The notes beneath the pieces were generated by a model, which saw only the letters and a program-made list of their open reading frames with translations, ran no database searches and was not told where the DNA came from. Below are positions 1 through 8,871 of a DNA stretch of 64,000 nucleotides, piece after piece. Source of the stretch: Haoranjiania flava (lineage in GTDB: Bacteria; Bacteroidota; Bacteroidia; Chitinophagales; Chitinophagaceae); assembly GCF_025631005.1 (NCBI RefSeq), contig NZ_JAOTPL010000003.1, positions 62,001 through 126,000 of the forward strand, in the 5' to 3' direction. A program made the translations under genes and the position numbers. The first letter of the stretch is position 1; each line of letters opens with the position of its first letter.

Positions 1-303
1 TGCCTTGTCTGCAATGATATTTGCGGTGGCAGGAAACATCATATCTGGCGTCACTGTGGCGCAGATCACACACTCAACTTCATCAGCAGCAATGCCCCTT
101 CTTTTCAGCAGGTCTTCCACTGCTTTGGCCCCCATATCGCTGCTGCCTTTGCCTTCTTCCAGTATGCGCCGTTCACTGATGCCGGTGCGTGTAAGAATCC
201 ATTCGTCGGTGGTATCCACCATTTTTTCCAGGTCTTTGTTGGAAAGTATTCTCTCCGGTACGTAAGCGCCAACAGCAGTGATAGCAGCAGTTATATTGCC
301 CAT
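1..303 (-). CDS. fabH: Beta-ketoacyl-ACP synthase III (FabH), N-terminal part
   Basis: Condenses an acyl-CoA starter with malonyl-ACP to begin type II fatty acid synthesis in the cytoplasm. The 101 visible residues start at an ATG (301-303) and carry the family N-terminus: an ITAVGAYVPERILSN stretch near residues 7-21, the TDEWILTRTGI motif near 32-42 and a VICATVTPDMMFPATAN stretch near 79-95. The catalytic cysteine, usually near residue 112, lies beyond the window edge, so activity cannot be judged. The gene diverges from ruvA across a 118 bp gap. Partial only because the window ends. Confidence 0.95.
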   Translation of the reverse strand, partial: MGNITAAITAVGAYVPERILSNKDLEKMVDTTDEWILTRTGISERRILEEGKGSSDMGAKAVEDLLKRRGIAADEVECVICATVTPDMMFPATANIIADKA

Positions 304-342
304 AATGATTTCCTTATTTTTGTAAAATAAAAATGACGGGTG

Positions 343-350
343 CAAAAATA
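343..350 (-). promoter_or_regulatory. Putative -7 box of fabH
   Basis: On the minus strand this reads TATTTTTG, an exact fit to the Bacteroidota -7 consensus TAnnTTTG, 39 bases upstream of the fabH ATG. No well-spaced -33 TTTG was found. Confidence 0.4.
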
Positions 351-367
351 GCAACTATTTACCAAAG

Positions 368-401
368 TTTGCATTACATTTAAAACAATATTCTAATTTT
401 A
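368..401 (+). promoter_or_regulatory. Putative promoter of ruvA
   Basis: TTTG at 368-371 followed after 22 bases by TAATTTTA (394-401), seven of eight matches to TAnnTTTG, about 20 bases before the ruvA ATG. Spacing is slightly longer than the usual 19-21. Confidence 0.35.
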
Positions 402-421
402 AGCGCTAAAAATATACGGTT

Positions 422-1018
422 ATGATTGCTTTTGTGAAGGGGAAATTTGTGAATAAAACGCCGGCCAATGTGATAGTTGATGTGAATGATCTGGGCTACG
501 ACGTAAACATCAGCCTGCACACGTATTCAGCCATTGCAGAGCTTGACAGCGGGCTTCTGTACACGCATCTGCAGATTACGGAAAACGCGCAGACACTCTA
601 TGGATTCTTTTCCTTGCAGGAAAAGGAATTATTCCTGCAACTGATCAATGTATCGGGAGTGGGCGCTTCTACCGCGCGCATGATGTTGTCCGGCATGAAG
701 CCGGAAGAGATTGTAAAAGCCATTGTGCAGCAAAACGTAAAGCAGCTTGAAACCATCAAAGGCATCGGTAAAAAAACGGCCGAGCGGCTGATCGTGGAGC
801 TCAAAGATAAGCTGGCTAAGCAACACAATGAAAATGTTGCAGGCGTAAGTGATGTAGCATCCGTGAGCTTCAGCAACGTAGGCGCAGATGCAGTAACCGC
901 GTTGATAGCGCTGGGTATCAACCGGCTGATGGCTGAGAACGCCGTGAAGAAAGCTGAAGAAACTTTAAACAATCCCAGGGTGGAAGAGCTTATTAAAACA
1001 GCTTTGAAGAATATTTGA
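422..1018 (+). CDS. ruvA: Holliday junction branch migration protein RuvA
   Basis: Binds the four-way junction and loads the RuvB motor during recombinational repair. At 198 residues it has the usual length. The N-terminal OB fold (about 1-63) begins MIAFVKGKFVNKTP. The helix-hairpin-helix region includes LINVSGVGASTARMML and IKGIGKKTAERLIVELKDK (about residues 75-130). The C-terminal RuvB-binding UBA-like domain carries AVTALIALGI and ends in helices. The start is the first ATG and no better one exists. No ruvB or ruvC is adjacent; in many Bacteroidota sprA follows ruvA, but here 760 bp without a gene follows. Confidence 0.97.
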   Translation: MIAFVKGKFVNKTPANVIVDVNDLGYDVNISLHTYSAIAELDSGLLYTHLQITENAQTLYGFFSLQEKELFLQLINVSGVGASTARMMLSGMKPEEIVKAIVQQNVKQLETIKGIGKKTAERLIVELKDKLAKQHNENVAGVSDVASVSFSNVGADAVTALIALGINRLMAENAVKKAEETLNNPRVEELIKTALKNI

Positions 1019-1779
1019 TAAGCCGCCACTCGCCGCGACCGCTCTCTCCGATGAGATGGAGTAAGCGCTTATGGTTTCCTGCTCTGCCATGCCGGCGAAT
1101 CATAGCCTAAGCGTGCTTCAAAAGTGTTGCAGGTTAAACCTTTTTGGTTGTTTTGCAGCGTAGTAAAGAATAATGAATAATTAAGGCGTCTTCTCTAACT
1201 TTTTTCCCATGTGTGTATATTTATTTTTTCTTTATGGACACATGGAATAGCCTTTACTCATTACCGGTTGGTATAGATTCCTAATCTTTATGGTTATTTC
1301 TTGATAAAAAAGTTACAAAAAAATCAAGCCGGCATGAGGTGGCCTGCGCACAAGTTCTGCCCGGGAAAACTTTGTGCTCCCGGTACAATTCCTGCTGACT
1401 GTCATCAACTACTGAATCCCATTTATATGCCGCGCAGCAGGAATCACTGTTACGCACAGTTTTCCCTTCCACTGGCATGCCGGCATAGCCTAACCTTGGC
1501 ATGCATTAAATAATACAGCTTATTAAGTCGGTTAGCAGCAGACGACTCTCTTTGGAAGTTTAAAATAATTGGATCGCTCAGATCAAACGCGTACCCTGAA
1601 GCCCATTGCTTCCGGCCAGGCCAATGTGCGCAGGTCACCTCAGCAGCCATACCTTCGGTCCTTTTTGCGGCATGCAAAAAGCATAATTTTTTATTTGACG
1701 CAAAGCATGGATGTCAGGTAACATACTTAACACTGCAGTACATCTCACTTCTTACTTTTCACCAATCATCATAACTCTC
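1019..1779. other. Gene-free stretch with repeats
   Basis: About 760 bp between ruvA and ybeY. It holds one inverted-repeat element (1205-1305). A shorter similarity is seen between 1091-1112 and 1475-1494, both containing ATGCCGGC and then ATAGCCTAA. A pyrimidine-rich CTCACTTCTTAC tract at 1745-1756 resembles tracts near 39435 and 40400. Open frames here (for example 1281-1502 minus and 1301-1513 plus) show no start signal or protein-like composition, and one simply runs out of the repeat, so I do not call them genes. Confidence 0.6.
1205..1305 (+). repeat. Inverted-repeat element L1 with leading half-site
   Basis: A half-site (CCATGTG, 1207-1213) and an AT-rich spacer lead into a 66 bp element, 1239-1304. 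It begins CACATGGAATAGCC, contains CCGGTTGGTA and the small hairpin AGATT-CCT-AATCT (1276-1288), and ends GGTTATTTCTTGAT, a decayed version of GGTTATTTCATGTG. Orientation is the reverse of the 16.2-16.6 kb array and the same as the 52.9-53.1 kb pair. Confidence 0.8.
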
Positions 1780-2232
1780 TTATCTCTTGTTTTGTAAAAA
1801 CTCATCCATATACTGATCTTCCATATCGCGCATCACCAGTTTCTGGTGCGCTGTTTTATCTTTGTAGCCGCAGAGGTGCAATGCACCGTGAATGATCACA
1901 CGCAGGCATTCATTGAAAAAAGGAACATCAAGCACTTCAGCATTTTCTTTTACACGATCAATGCTGATGTAGATCTCGGCAGTAATATTATCATCTTCAC
2001 TTAGATCAAAAGTGATGATGTCTGTGTAATAATTGTGGTTCAGGTGTTTTTTATTGATATCAAGCAGATAATTGTCTGAGCAAAAAATGTAATTTACCTG
2101 TTTGAGTTTTTTGTTTTCGTCTGTAAAAACTTTCGGAATAAACGCCTGAATCTCTTTCTTACCTTTAATATTTAATTGTCTGTCTGCGTAATTAAATTTA
2201 ATCTTTTGCACTGGTTGTTTTTTATTTGTCAA
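1780..2232 (-). CDS. ybeY: Endoribonuclease YbeY (rRNA maturation factor)
   Basis: Zinc-dependent endoribonuclease acting in 16S rRNA 3' maturation and 70S quality control. At 150 residues it has the usual length. The metal motif appears as HGALHLCGYKDKT near residue 115; the third ligand of the HGxLHLxGYDH form is shifted, with HQKL following, as seen in Bacteroidota members. The NYYTDIITFDL stretch near 67-77 is also typical. Translation appears to start at TTG (2230-2232): no ATG or GTG exists between the upstream in-frame stop and the conserved region. It diverges from feoA across 67 bp. Confidence 0.92.
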   Translation of the reverse strand: MTNKKQPVQKIKFNYADRQLNIKGKKEIQAFIPKVFTDENKKLKQVNYIFCSDNYLLDINKKHLNHNYYTDIITFDLSEDDNITAEIYISIDRVKENAEVLDVPFFNECLRVIIHGALHLCGYKDKTAHQKLVMRDMEDQYMDEFLQNKR

Positions 2233-2269
2233 AAATCCGAAATAGTAGTTAACTCAATTGTATATGCTT

Positions 2270-2277
2270 TACTTTTG
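2270..2277 (+). promoter_or_regulatory. Putative -7 box of the feoA-nadD unit
   Basis: TACTTTTG matches TAnnTTTG exactly and lies 22 bases before the feoA ATG, giving a short leader. Confidence 0.45.
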
Positions 2278-2299
2278 TTTCAATTACCAAGAATAATTG

Positions 2300-2536
2300 A
2301 TGAAGCGACTGTCAGAGATAAAAGTAGGACAATTTGTTGAAATTGTAGAATTTGAAAACAGCGATATTTTCATAAAACTTATGGAGATGGGCTGCATTCC
2401 CGGTGAGATCATCAAAGTGGAGCAGAAAGCGCCGCTGGGAGACCCGATATCCATCAGCGTAGTAGGCTACAACCTTAGCCTGCGGCTTAACGAAGCAGAT
2501 CATATCTTTGTAAAAGAAATTGAATCGCTTAACTAA
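2300..2536 (+). CDS. FeoA-domain protein (ferrous iron transport accessory)
   Basis: A stand-alone SH3-like FeoA domain of 78 residues. Members of this family interact with the FeoB ferrous iron transporter at the inner face of the membrane. Visible features are LMEMGCIPGEIIKVEQKAPLG and the C-terminal YNLSLRLNEADHIFV strand pattern. I take ATG 2300 rather than the in-frame TTG three bases upstream. No feoB is adjacent. nadD follows after 18 bp, so the two are probably cotranscribed, with no obvious functional link. Confidence 0.88.
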   Translation: MKRLSEIKVGQFVEIVEFENSDIFIKLMEMGCIPGEIIKVEQKAPLGDPISISVVGYNLSLRLNEADHIFVKEIESLN

Positions 2537-2554
2537 AAAACGCTTCTTACCGTC

Positions 2555-3133
2555 ATGCAAATCGGGCTTTACTTCGGGTCTTTTAATCCTGTACATACCG
2601 GCCACCTGATCATTGCCGAGCATGTGGTATCCAACACGCCGCTGGACCAGGTATGGCTGGTGGTATCGCCGCAAAACCCGTTAAAACCTTCTGCAAGTTT
2701 ATTGAATGAATACAACAGGCTGAACCTGGCCAACCTCGCCATACAAGACAACGAGAAACTAAAAGTGAGCGACGTGGAATTTAAATTGCCCAAGCCTTCA
2801 TACACTATTGATACGCTTACTTACCTTAGAGAAAAATACCCGCAGCACAGCTTTACGGTGATCATGGGGTCAGACAGCTACCTGAACCTTCAGAGGTGGA
2901 AGAACTACGAGGTGCTGATCAGGGATTATAATTTTATTATTTATGAGCGGCCTGCATTCCCTGTAGACAATAGCGCCTTGCCACAAAACTTTATTTTGCT
3001 GAATGCGCCGCTGCTGGATATATCTTCCACCTTTATACGCGAACAGGTTAAAAAAGGAAACTCGATCCGTTACCTCGTAGCAGATGCTGTTGCACGGGAG
3101 ATAGCAGATAACGGCTATTATAAAGCAAAGTAA
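2555..3133 (+). CDS. nadD: Nicotinate-nucleotide adenylyltransferase NadD
   Basis: Transfers AMP from ATP to nicotinate mononucleotide, forming deamido-NAD in NAD biosynthesis. The 192-residue protein begins with the nucleotidyltransferase signature GSFNPVHTGHL (residues 8-18), has the substrate-binding VIMGSDSYLNLQRWKNYE region near 105-122, and ends with the second ATP motif ISSTFIREQVKKG (near 157-169). Length and architecture are normal. It ends 9 bp before the convergent gene at 3143. Confidence 0.96.
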   Translation: MQIGLYFGSFNPVHTGHLIIAEHVVSNTPLDQVWLVVSPQNPLKPSASLLNEYNRLNLANLAIQDNEKLKVSDVEFKLPKPSYTIDTLTYLREKYPQHSFTVIMGSDSYLNLQRWKNYEVLIRDYNFIIYERPAFPVDNSALPQNFILLNAPLLDISSTFIREQVKKGNSIRYLVADAVAREIADNGYYKAK

Positions 3134-3142
3134 GTACTGTTT

Positions 3143-4282
3143 TTAAAATGCTTCATTCAGCGAAATATAAAAACCCCGCTGCCGTTTTTCACCCGCACGC
3201 TTCTCGCCAAAACCATAATCCAGCCTGATGGAAATATTCTTCTCCAGATCGTAGAAGTAGCGCAATCCCGCACCATAATTGGGCTTCACACCATTCACAG
3301 CAAAAGGCCTTTGGCCGTACACTTCTCCCAAACCTCCGAAAGCTACCAGGCCAAAGCGCGGAGTAAGGCGGTATTTTATTTCTGCTTGCGCTGCGGTATA
3401 ATATTTATCCCTGAAACGCCCCTGGAAGTAGCCGCGCATAATTTCATCATTGCCCATTTCGGGCATGAGGTAAAAAGGCATACTTCCCTGTGAGAAAAAG
3501 TGACGGGAAATAGCCTGGAAGGCAATGGTTATTTTATCTGTAGCGGGTAGAAAATTTCTATAGTCTGCCAGGAGTATAGCGCCTGAAAAATGATTGCCTT
3601 TAAAGAAACGGGGCGCGTAAGAAATACTTGTGTTGAAATAGTTTCCGCGCGTAGTGTAGTTAATACTGTTCCTGGTATCAATGGTTTGTTGCAGCCCGGC
3701 ATAGATCACTTTGCCGGTTCTGAATTTATCATACAACATCTGTGTAAAAATGCCCCCGCTTTCCTGGTCGGTGTACTCATAGTTTTCAAAGCCTGCACGA
3801 ATACCGCCGTAGAAGCCGGGCGCAAGCTTTTTGTCGATAAAGCCTTTGAACACAAACTTATTTTCAGTCAGCCGGTCCAGGTCGGCTTCACGTGTATTGT
3901 TGCCTGTGCCAAAGAAAGACAGCGGGTATTTCCTGTAGCGGATCTCTGCATTGCCGTGAAGGTCATTATGCTTACTCCACACATCGGCAACGAGTTTTCC
4001 ATTCACCATTTTTTTGGTGGAATAAGTAGCGCTTGCCGTGATCATGGAGGGGTTTGTGCTGTGCCTGTCACCTCTATAAAAAGAATAGATAGCTTGTGCG
4101 CCGGCTGAAAGGCCCGTCTCGGGAGCATAGCCGCCGCTTGGCAATACCAGCAGGGAGCTTTTGCCCGAAGTGTCTGATTGCTGCGATAAAAATTTATCGT
4201 ACAACCGTTCAATCAATGTTTTTTGTTGGGCGTAGCTGCTGATAGAGAGCAGGCTCACAAACAACACAATAAAATATCGCAT
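3143..4282 (-). CDS. Omp85/surface-antigen-type outer-membrane beta-barrel protein
   Basis: A 379-residue protein with a signal peptide (MRYFIVLFVSLLSISSYAQQ) followed by alternating aromatic and polar strands typical of a 16-strand BamA/TamA C-terminal barrel. Features include GGYAPETGLSAGAQAIYSF, repeated FFGTGNNTRE-type turns, a GYFQGRFRDKYYTAAQAEIKYRL stretch and a terminal LNEAF ending in phenylalanine. There is no room for POTRA domains, so it is a barrel-only member, unlike BamA. Its substrate is unknown. It is monocistronic and converges on nadD. Confidence 0.75.
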   Translation of the reverse strand: MRYFIVLFVSLLSISSYAQQKTLIERLYDKFLSQQSDTSGKSSLLVLPSGGYAPETGLSAGAQAIYSFYRGDRHSTNPSMITASATYSTKKMVNGKLVADVWSKHNDLHGNAEIRYRKYPLSFFGTGNNTREADLDRLTENKFVFKGFIDKKLAPGFYGGIRAGFENYEYTDQESGGIFTQMLYDKFRTGKVIYAGLQQTIDTRNSINYTTRGNYFNTSISYAPRFFKGNHFSGAILLADYRNFLPATDKITIAFQAISRHFFSQGSMPFYLMPEMGNDEIMRGYFQGRFRDKYYTAAQAEIKYRLTPRFGLVAFGGLGEVYGQRPFAVNGVKPNYGAGLRYFYDLEKNISIRLDYGFGEKRAGEKRQRGFYISLNEAF

Positions 4283-4402
4283 AAATAATAACAGTTAACG
4301 CGGCGAAAGTATTTCATTTTTTTATAGAAATGTGCTGATTGATCTATCCATATTTTTTACCGGAGCTTTTGCGGCAGATGAAGATAGCCTTAAGCAACAT
4401 CC

Positions 4403-4412
4403 TTATACTTTG
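4403..4412 (+). promoter_or_regulatory. Possible promoter of the TonB receptor gene
   Basis: TTATACTTTG resembles the TAnnTTTG box with one extra base, 80 bases before the GTG start. Weak evidence. Confidence 0.25.
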
Positions 4413-4491
4413 CTTGTCCAGGAAACAATTCGTTAATACAGGCTTTACAATTAGGTAACATGTAAAAGCTTCTTTTGCAAAAAATTATAAT

Positions 4492-7305
4492 GTGAAAAAA
4501 ATTGTATCATTTTCTTTAGCGTTGTTTTTGGTTTTTAATTTTATCAGCAGCGCTACTATAGCACAGGGCCTGATCTCCGGCAAAGTTTTGAATGCGCAGA
4601 ATTCGCCTGTAAGCGGCGCCAGCGTGCAGGTGAAGGGAATCAAAGGGGGTGCGGTGTCTGACATTGACGGCAATTATAAAATATCCTTACCTGCAAATAT
4701 CAAATCGGTTACGCTTGTTTTTACAGCCGTAGGTTATCAGAAAAAGGAAGTATCTGAAATTGTAGTTAACGGCTCTCTCCTGGAAAATGTAGATGTGGTT
4801 ATGGAAGAAAGCAGCGGCGACAACCTGGCTGAAGTAGTCGTGCAGGCTACATCGCGCAGGCGGGAGTCTACCAATGCCATGATACAGTTTCAGAAAAATA
4901 CCAATGCAGTTGCACAGGTGGTGAGCGCAGAAGCCATCAAACGTTCTCCCGACAGGAACACCGGCGAGGTGCTAAAAAGAACACCGGGCGCCAGCGTACA
5001 GGAAGGAAAATTCCTGATAGTAAGAGGCCTGGCAGACAGGTATAACCAGGCAATGCTCAACGGGGTGTTGCTCTCCAGCACTGAGCCCGACAGGAAAACT
5101 TTCTCTTTTGATATTTTCCCTTCCAACATGATAGATAATATTATTATCAATAAAACTTTTGTGCCTGAATTATCCGGTGAATGGGCTGGTGGTTTGGTGC
5201 AGGTAAATACGAAAGACATCCCATCCAAAGGATTTTTAGAAGTACAGGTAGGTACAGGATTTAATACCCAGACTATAGGAAAAGATTTTGCCTACTATCC
5301 CGGCGGGAAGCTTGATTTTCTTGGCTTTGATGACGGCACGCGCGCGTTGCCAAACGACTTTCCCAGCCGCGCGGGCTTCAGGGCTTTGAGCGATGAGCAA
5401 AAACTGGCATGGGGCAAAAAAGTTTTTGCCGACCAATGGAGCTATAAAAATAAAACAGCTCCCATGAATGTGAGCTTCCAGGGAAGCGGCGGCTTCAACA
5501 CCAGGCTGTTTGGAAAAGAGCTGGGCGCTATTATTGGCATTAACTATGCAAAGACCAACAGGATATTAGCAAATAACACAAGATTTTACAGTGTGGCTAA
5601 TAATATTCCTTCTCTTGGTATGGATTACTACAACACGAAATATAATGAAGATGTAAATCTTGGCGGACTTATCAACCTTGCATTAAAGATCAACAACAAC
5701 AATAAAATTACGTTTAAAAACCTGTTGAGTGTAATCGGCAACGACTATGTAAACCTGCGCACTGGTAAAGATGCAGAATTAAATTCTATTGAACCTGAGA
5801 ATATCAGGGCAAGGGAATTCTCTTTTAAAACCAACCTGCTTTACAACGGCCAGTTGCTGGGCGAACATAGCATCGGCAGGCAGGCAAATCCTTTGAAACT
5901 CAAATGGTACGGCGCTTTCGCTAATTTGCATCAAAACCTTCCTATGCAAAGACGGTTGGTGTACAGGCAACCTAATAATCAGGGGCCTTACGAATTTCAT
6001 GGTGGCGGTACCAAAAGCCAGAAGTCGGGCAGCGTTTTATATTCCGATCTCAGCGATTATATTTACAATGCCGGTGCAGATATTACTAAACAATTCAGGA
6101 TGTTCGACCTGGCACAAACTGTGAAAGCAGGCTACGCTTATCAATACAAAGACCGTTTGTTTAACGCGAGGCCATTCAGTATCTACCCGCCAAGCGGCTC
6201 CTCCATTGACAGGACTTTAAGTGAAGATCATTTCTTTGCAGCACAAAACTTTGTATCCGGCGTGCTGGAAATGGAAGAGTTCAGTACTAAACAATACGGT
6301 TATGCTGCTTCAAATATTCTGCACGCACCATTCATACAGTTTGACAACCAGTTGTCGCACAGGCTTAGAGCTATATGGGGTGTACGTTATGAATACTACG
6401 ATCAGTTGCTGAAAGGATATTTAAATGATGATCCCACAAAAGTTGCATCTGTAAAGGGCGACTTCCTTCCTGCACTGAACCTGGTGTACAAACTGAATAA
6501 CCTGAGCAACCTGAGACTGGCTGCCTCTCAAACTGTTGTGCGCCCCGAATTTAGAGAGTTATCAAACTTTACTTTTTACGATTTTGACTTGGGAGCGATA
6601 GTCATGGGCAACAGCATCCTGAAAAGAACAAAGATTTCCAACCTTGATTTAAGGTATGAACTATATCCCAGGGCTGGCGAGTTGTTTACATTTGGCGTGT
6701 TTTATAAAAACTTCGACAGCCCGATTGAGCAGATATTAAACCAGTCCGGCGTATTTACTTATTCATTTAATTTCAACAATGCCAAAGGCGCCAAGAGCTA
6801 TGGTGCAGAGTTCGAGTTCAGGAAAAAATTAGATATGGTAGAAATGTTGCGCAACTTCACAGCCTTTGGAAATCTTTCTTATATTAATAATAAAGTCACC
6901 TTCGAAGGAAGTGAGATTTTCGAAAGGCCTATGCAGGGACAATCGCCTTACCTGGTAAACCTGGGCCTGCAGTTTGATCTGCCTGATGCAGGATTTTCAG
7001 CCACTACGTTATTTAACCAATACGGAGAAAGGATTGCTTACGTAGGATCTTCTGAAACCGGCGGTATTCCTAATATCTATGAAAAGTCGCGCCCATTGTG
7101 GGATTTGATCCTCAGCAAAAAAGTAATGAAGAACAAAGGGGAATTTAAATTTACAGTAAGCGATATCTTAAACCGCCCTGCATTGTATTATTATGATATT
7201 AAAAGTGATGGTGGCGGCTACGATCCGAGCAACGGAGATGTGATACAGGTCAACAGGAACAACGGTACCAACTACTCGCTGAGCTTTTCTTATAAAATAA
7301 AGTAG
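4492..7305 (+). CDS. TonB-dependent outer-membrane receptor
   Basis: A 937-residue energy-coupled importer; the ligand is unknown. In order: signal peptide (about 1-25, MKKIVSFSLALFLVFNFISS), carboxypeptidase-regulatory-like beta-sandwich (about 27-110), plug domain (about 125-245, with GEVLKRTPGASVQEGKFLIVRG shape and a conserved DRYNQAMLNGVLLSSTEPDRK loop), then a 22-strand barrel. It is not SusC-type: the SusC GYGT motif is absent and no SusD follows. The start is GTG at 4492; the overlapping ATG at 4490 is out of frame and stops at once. The next gene, 98 bp downstream, is a secreted beta-helix lipoprotein that probably works with it. Confidence 0.9.
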   Translation: MKKIVSFSLALFLVFNFISSATIAQGLISGKVLNAQNSPVSGASVQVKGIKGGAVSDIDGNYKISLPANIKSVTLVFTAVGYQKKEVSEIVVNGSLLENVDVVMEESSGDNLAEVVVQATSRRRESTNAMIQFQKNTNAVAQVVSAEAIKRSPDRNTGEVLKRTPGASVQEGKFLIVRGLADRYNQAMLNGVLLSSTEPDRKTFSFDIFPSNMIDNIIINKTFVPELSGEWAGGLVQVNTKDIPSKGFLEVQVGTGFNTQTIGKDFAYYPGGKLDFLGFDDGTRALPNDFPSRAGFRALSDEQKLAWGKKVFADQWSYKNKTAPMNVSFQGSGGFNTRLFGKELGAIIGINYAKTNRILANNTRFYSVANNIPSLGMDYYNTKYNEDVNLGGLINLALKINNNNKITFKNLLSVIGNDYVNLRTGKDAELNSIEPENIRAREFSFKTNLLYNGQLLGEHSIGRQANPLKLKWYGAFANLHQNLPMQRRLVYRQPNNQGPYEFHGGGTKSQKSGSVLYSDLSDYIYNAGADITKQFRMFDLAQTVKAGYAYQYKDRLFNARPFSIYPPSGSSIDRTLSEDHFFAAQNFVSGVLEMEEFSTKQYGYAASNILHAPFIQFDNQLSHRLRAIWGVRYEYYDQLLKGYLNDDPTKVASVKGDFLPALNLVYKLNNLSNLRLAASQTVVRPEFRELSNFTFYDFDLGAIVMGNSILKRTKISNLDLRYELYPRAGELFTFGVFYKNFDSPIEQILNQSGVFTYSFNFNNAKGAKSYGAEFEFRKKLDMVEMLRNFTAFGNLSYINNKVTFEGSEIFERPMQGQSPYLVNLGLQFDLPDAGFSATTLFNQYGERIAYVGSSETGGIPNIYEKSRPLWDLILSKKVMKNKGEFKFTVSDILNRPALYYYDIKSDGGGYDPSNGDVIQVNRNNGTNYSLSFSYKIK

Positions 7306-7403
7306 CGGGGAACATAACAATTTGTTCATGTTTACTTATCATCCAGTTAACATATAAAAAGGACTTTTGCCTCAAATAATTATAAAATTAAAAATTCAAA
7401 AAA

Positions 7404-8777
7404 GTGAAAAAAATACTTTTCTATTCATTGATGATGGCAGTATTGGCCACAGCTTACACATCGTGCAGAAAAAATACCGGTGATGAGCCAACGCCTCCGG
7501 TAGACCCCTCCGAACTGATAATCAAGGGGAAAGTCACATCGGATAAAACCCTGAAAGCAGGAAACGATTATACGCTGGATGGTATTGTGTATGTTACAAA
7601 CGGCGCCACACTTACCGTAGAGCCGGGCGTTACTGTAAAGGCTTCTTCCGGCAAGCTTTCAGCGCTGGTTGTGACCAGGGAAGGTAAAATAAATGCCGCG
7701 GGCACATCAACAAAACCTATCGTGTTTACCAGCGGATCTGCTACGCCTAAAAGCGGCGATTGGGGCGGTATAGTATTGCTGGGAAAAGCGCCTGTAAATG
7801 GAGAATTCAATGGAAAAATTGGCGAAAGTGAAATTGAAGGTGGTGTAAACGATGCAGAAGGAAATGGACTGTACGGTGGCACAGATCCTAACCATAGCTC
7901 GGGCGTGATGCAATATGTGCGTATTGAATATGCAGGATATGCACAATATACAGATAAAGAGCTCAACAGCCTTACAATGGGTGGTGTGGGCGCAGGTACT
8001 AAGATAGACCACATTCAGGTAACCTATGCCAATGATGATGCTTTTGAATGGTTTGGCGGTACGGTAAACTGCTCTCACCTGATTGCTTACAAAACATTGG
8101 ATGATGATTTTGATTCAGACAATGGTTATTCCGGTAAAGTACAGTTTGGTATTGTAATGCGCGATCCAAAAAGAGCAGATGCTTCTAACGTGGAAAGCTT
8201 TGAAAGCGACAACGATGGTAACGGCACTGACAGAAAACCCCAGACTTCTGCCGTTTTCAGCAACATTACTTCTGTTGGTCCCTTAGCTACTCCTACTACA
8301 GCTATTGAAAAATATTACCTTGCCGGCGCCCAGATTCGCAGAAATTCCACCATTAGCATTCATAACTCAATATTTGTTGGCTGGAATACCGGGATTTTAA
8401 TTGATGATAGCAAGGGAACTCCCACCACCAATAATATGGCTGCCGGAACTCTGCAGATCAAAAATACCATATTGGCAGGATGCACAAAGCCTTTAGCATA
8501 TGCAAGCCCTAAAGACAAACCAGTAAACTGGGATCTTGAAAAAACGCTTAACTGGTTCAACACTGCCGCATACGGCAATAGCATATTGTCTACAGTAGAA
8601 GATGTAAAACTTGCCGCACCATTTAACTTTGCTGCACCTGATTTTACGCCGCAGGCCGGTTCTCCCGCATTGTCTGGCGCTTCATTCGCAGGCCTTACAG
8701 GATTTGCCACCGTTAATTACAAAGGCGCTGTTGGCGCAGGCGACAACTGGTGGAAAGGCTGGACTGTGTGGAATTAA
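7404..8777 (+). CDS. Beta-helix lipoprotein paired with the TonB receptor
   Basis: A 457-residue lipoprotein with a signal-peptidase-II site (YTSC, cysteine near residue 21). Hydrophobic and glycine-rich repeats such as TLTVEPGVTVKASSG, SLTMGGVGAGTKIDHIQV and NSTISIHNSIFVGWNTGI suggest a right-handed parallel beta-helix. It has acidic, possibly calcium-binding runs (YANDDAFEWFGG, DDDFDSDNGYSG). The start is GTG, as in the preceding receptor gene. Proteins of this type often sit beside TonB receptors in Bacteroidota, so a surface ligand-binding role is inferred. Enzymatic function is not evident. Confidence 0.7.
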   Translation: MKKILFYSLMMAVLATAYTSCRKNTGDEPTPPVDPSELIIKGKVTSDKTLKAGNDYTLDGIVYVTNGATLTVEPGVTVKASSGKLSALVVTREGKINAAGTSTKPIVFTSGSATPKSGDWGGIVLLGKAPVNGEFNGKIGESEIEGGVNDAEGNGLYGGTDPNHSSGVMQYVRIEYAGYAQYTDKELNSLTMGGVGAGTKIDHIQVTYANDDAFEWFGGTVNCSHLIAYKTLDDDFDSDNGYSGKVQFGIVMRDPKRADASNVESFESDNDGNGTDRKPQTSAVFSNITSVGPLATPTTAIEKYYLAGAQIRRNSTISIHNSIFVGWNTGILIDDSKGTPTTNNMAAGTLQIKNTILAGCTKPLAYASPKDKPVNWDLEKTLNWFNTAAYGNSILSTVEDVKLAAPFNFAAPDFTPQAGSPALSGASFAGLTGFATVNYKGAVGAGDNWWKGWTVWN

Positions 8778-8804
8778 TTACTGATAACTTACCATATAGA
8801 ACTG

Positions 8805-8833
8805 AGGCTGTCCAAAACGGGCAGCCTATCTTT
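8805..8833 (+). terminator. Rho-independent terminator
   Basis: Stem AGGCTGTCC / GGGCAGCCT (8805-8813 and 8819-8827) with loop AAAAC, then ATCTTTTG. It lies 28 bp after the beta-helix lipoprotein stop. Confidence 0.75.
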
Positions 8834-8871
8834 TGTTCAGGAAAATTAATCTGGTTGTAGTTTTTAGATAC

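Noticed and set aside
1281..1677. Several 70-75 residue open frames on both strands after ruvA
   Set aside because: They overlap each other, lack start signals and protein-like composition, and one takes its end from the repeat element.
3311..4108. Long plus-strand frames opposite the outer-membrane protein gene
   Set aside because: Shadow frames; the minus strand has a signal peptide and barrel pattern, the plus strand has neither.
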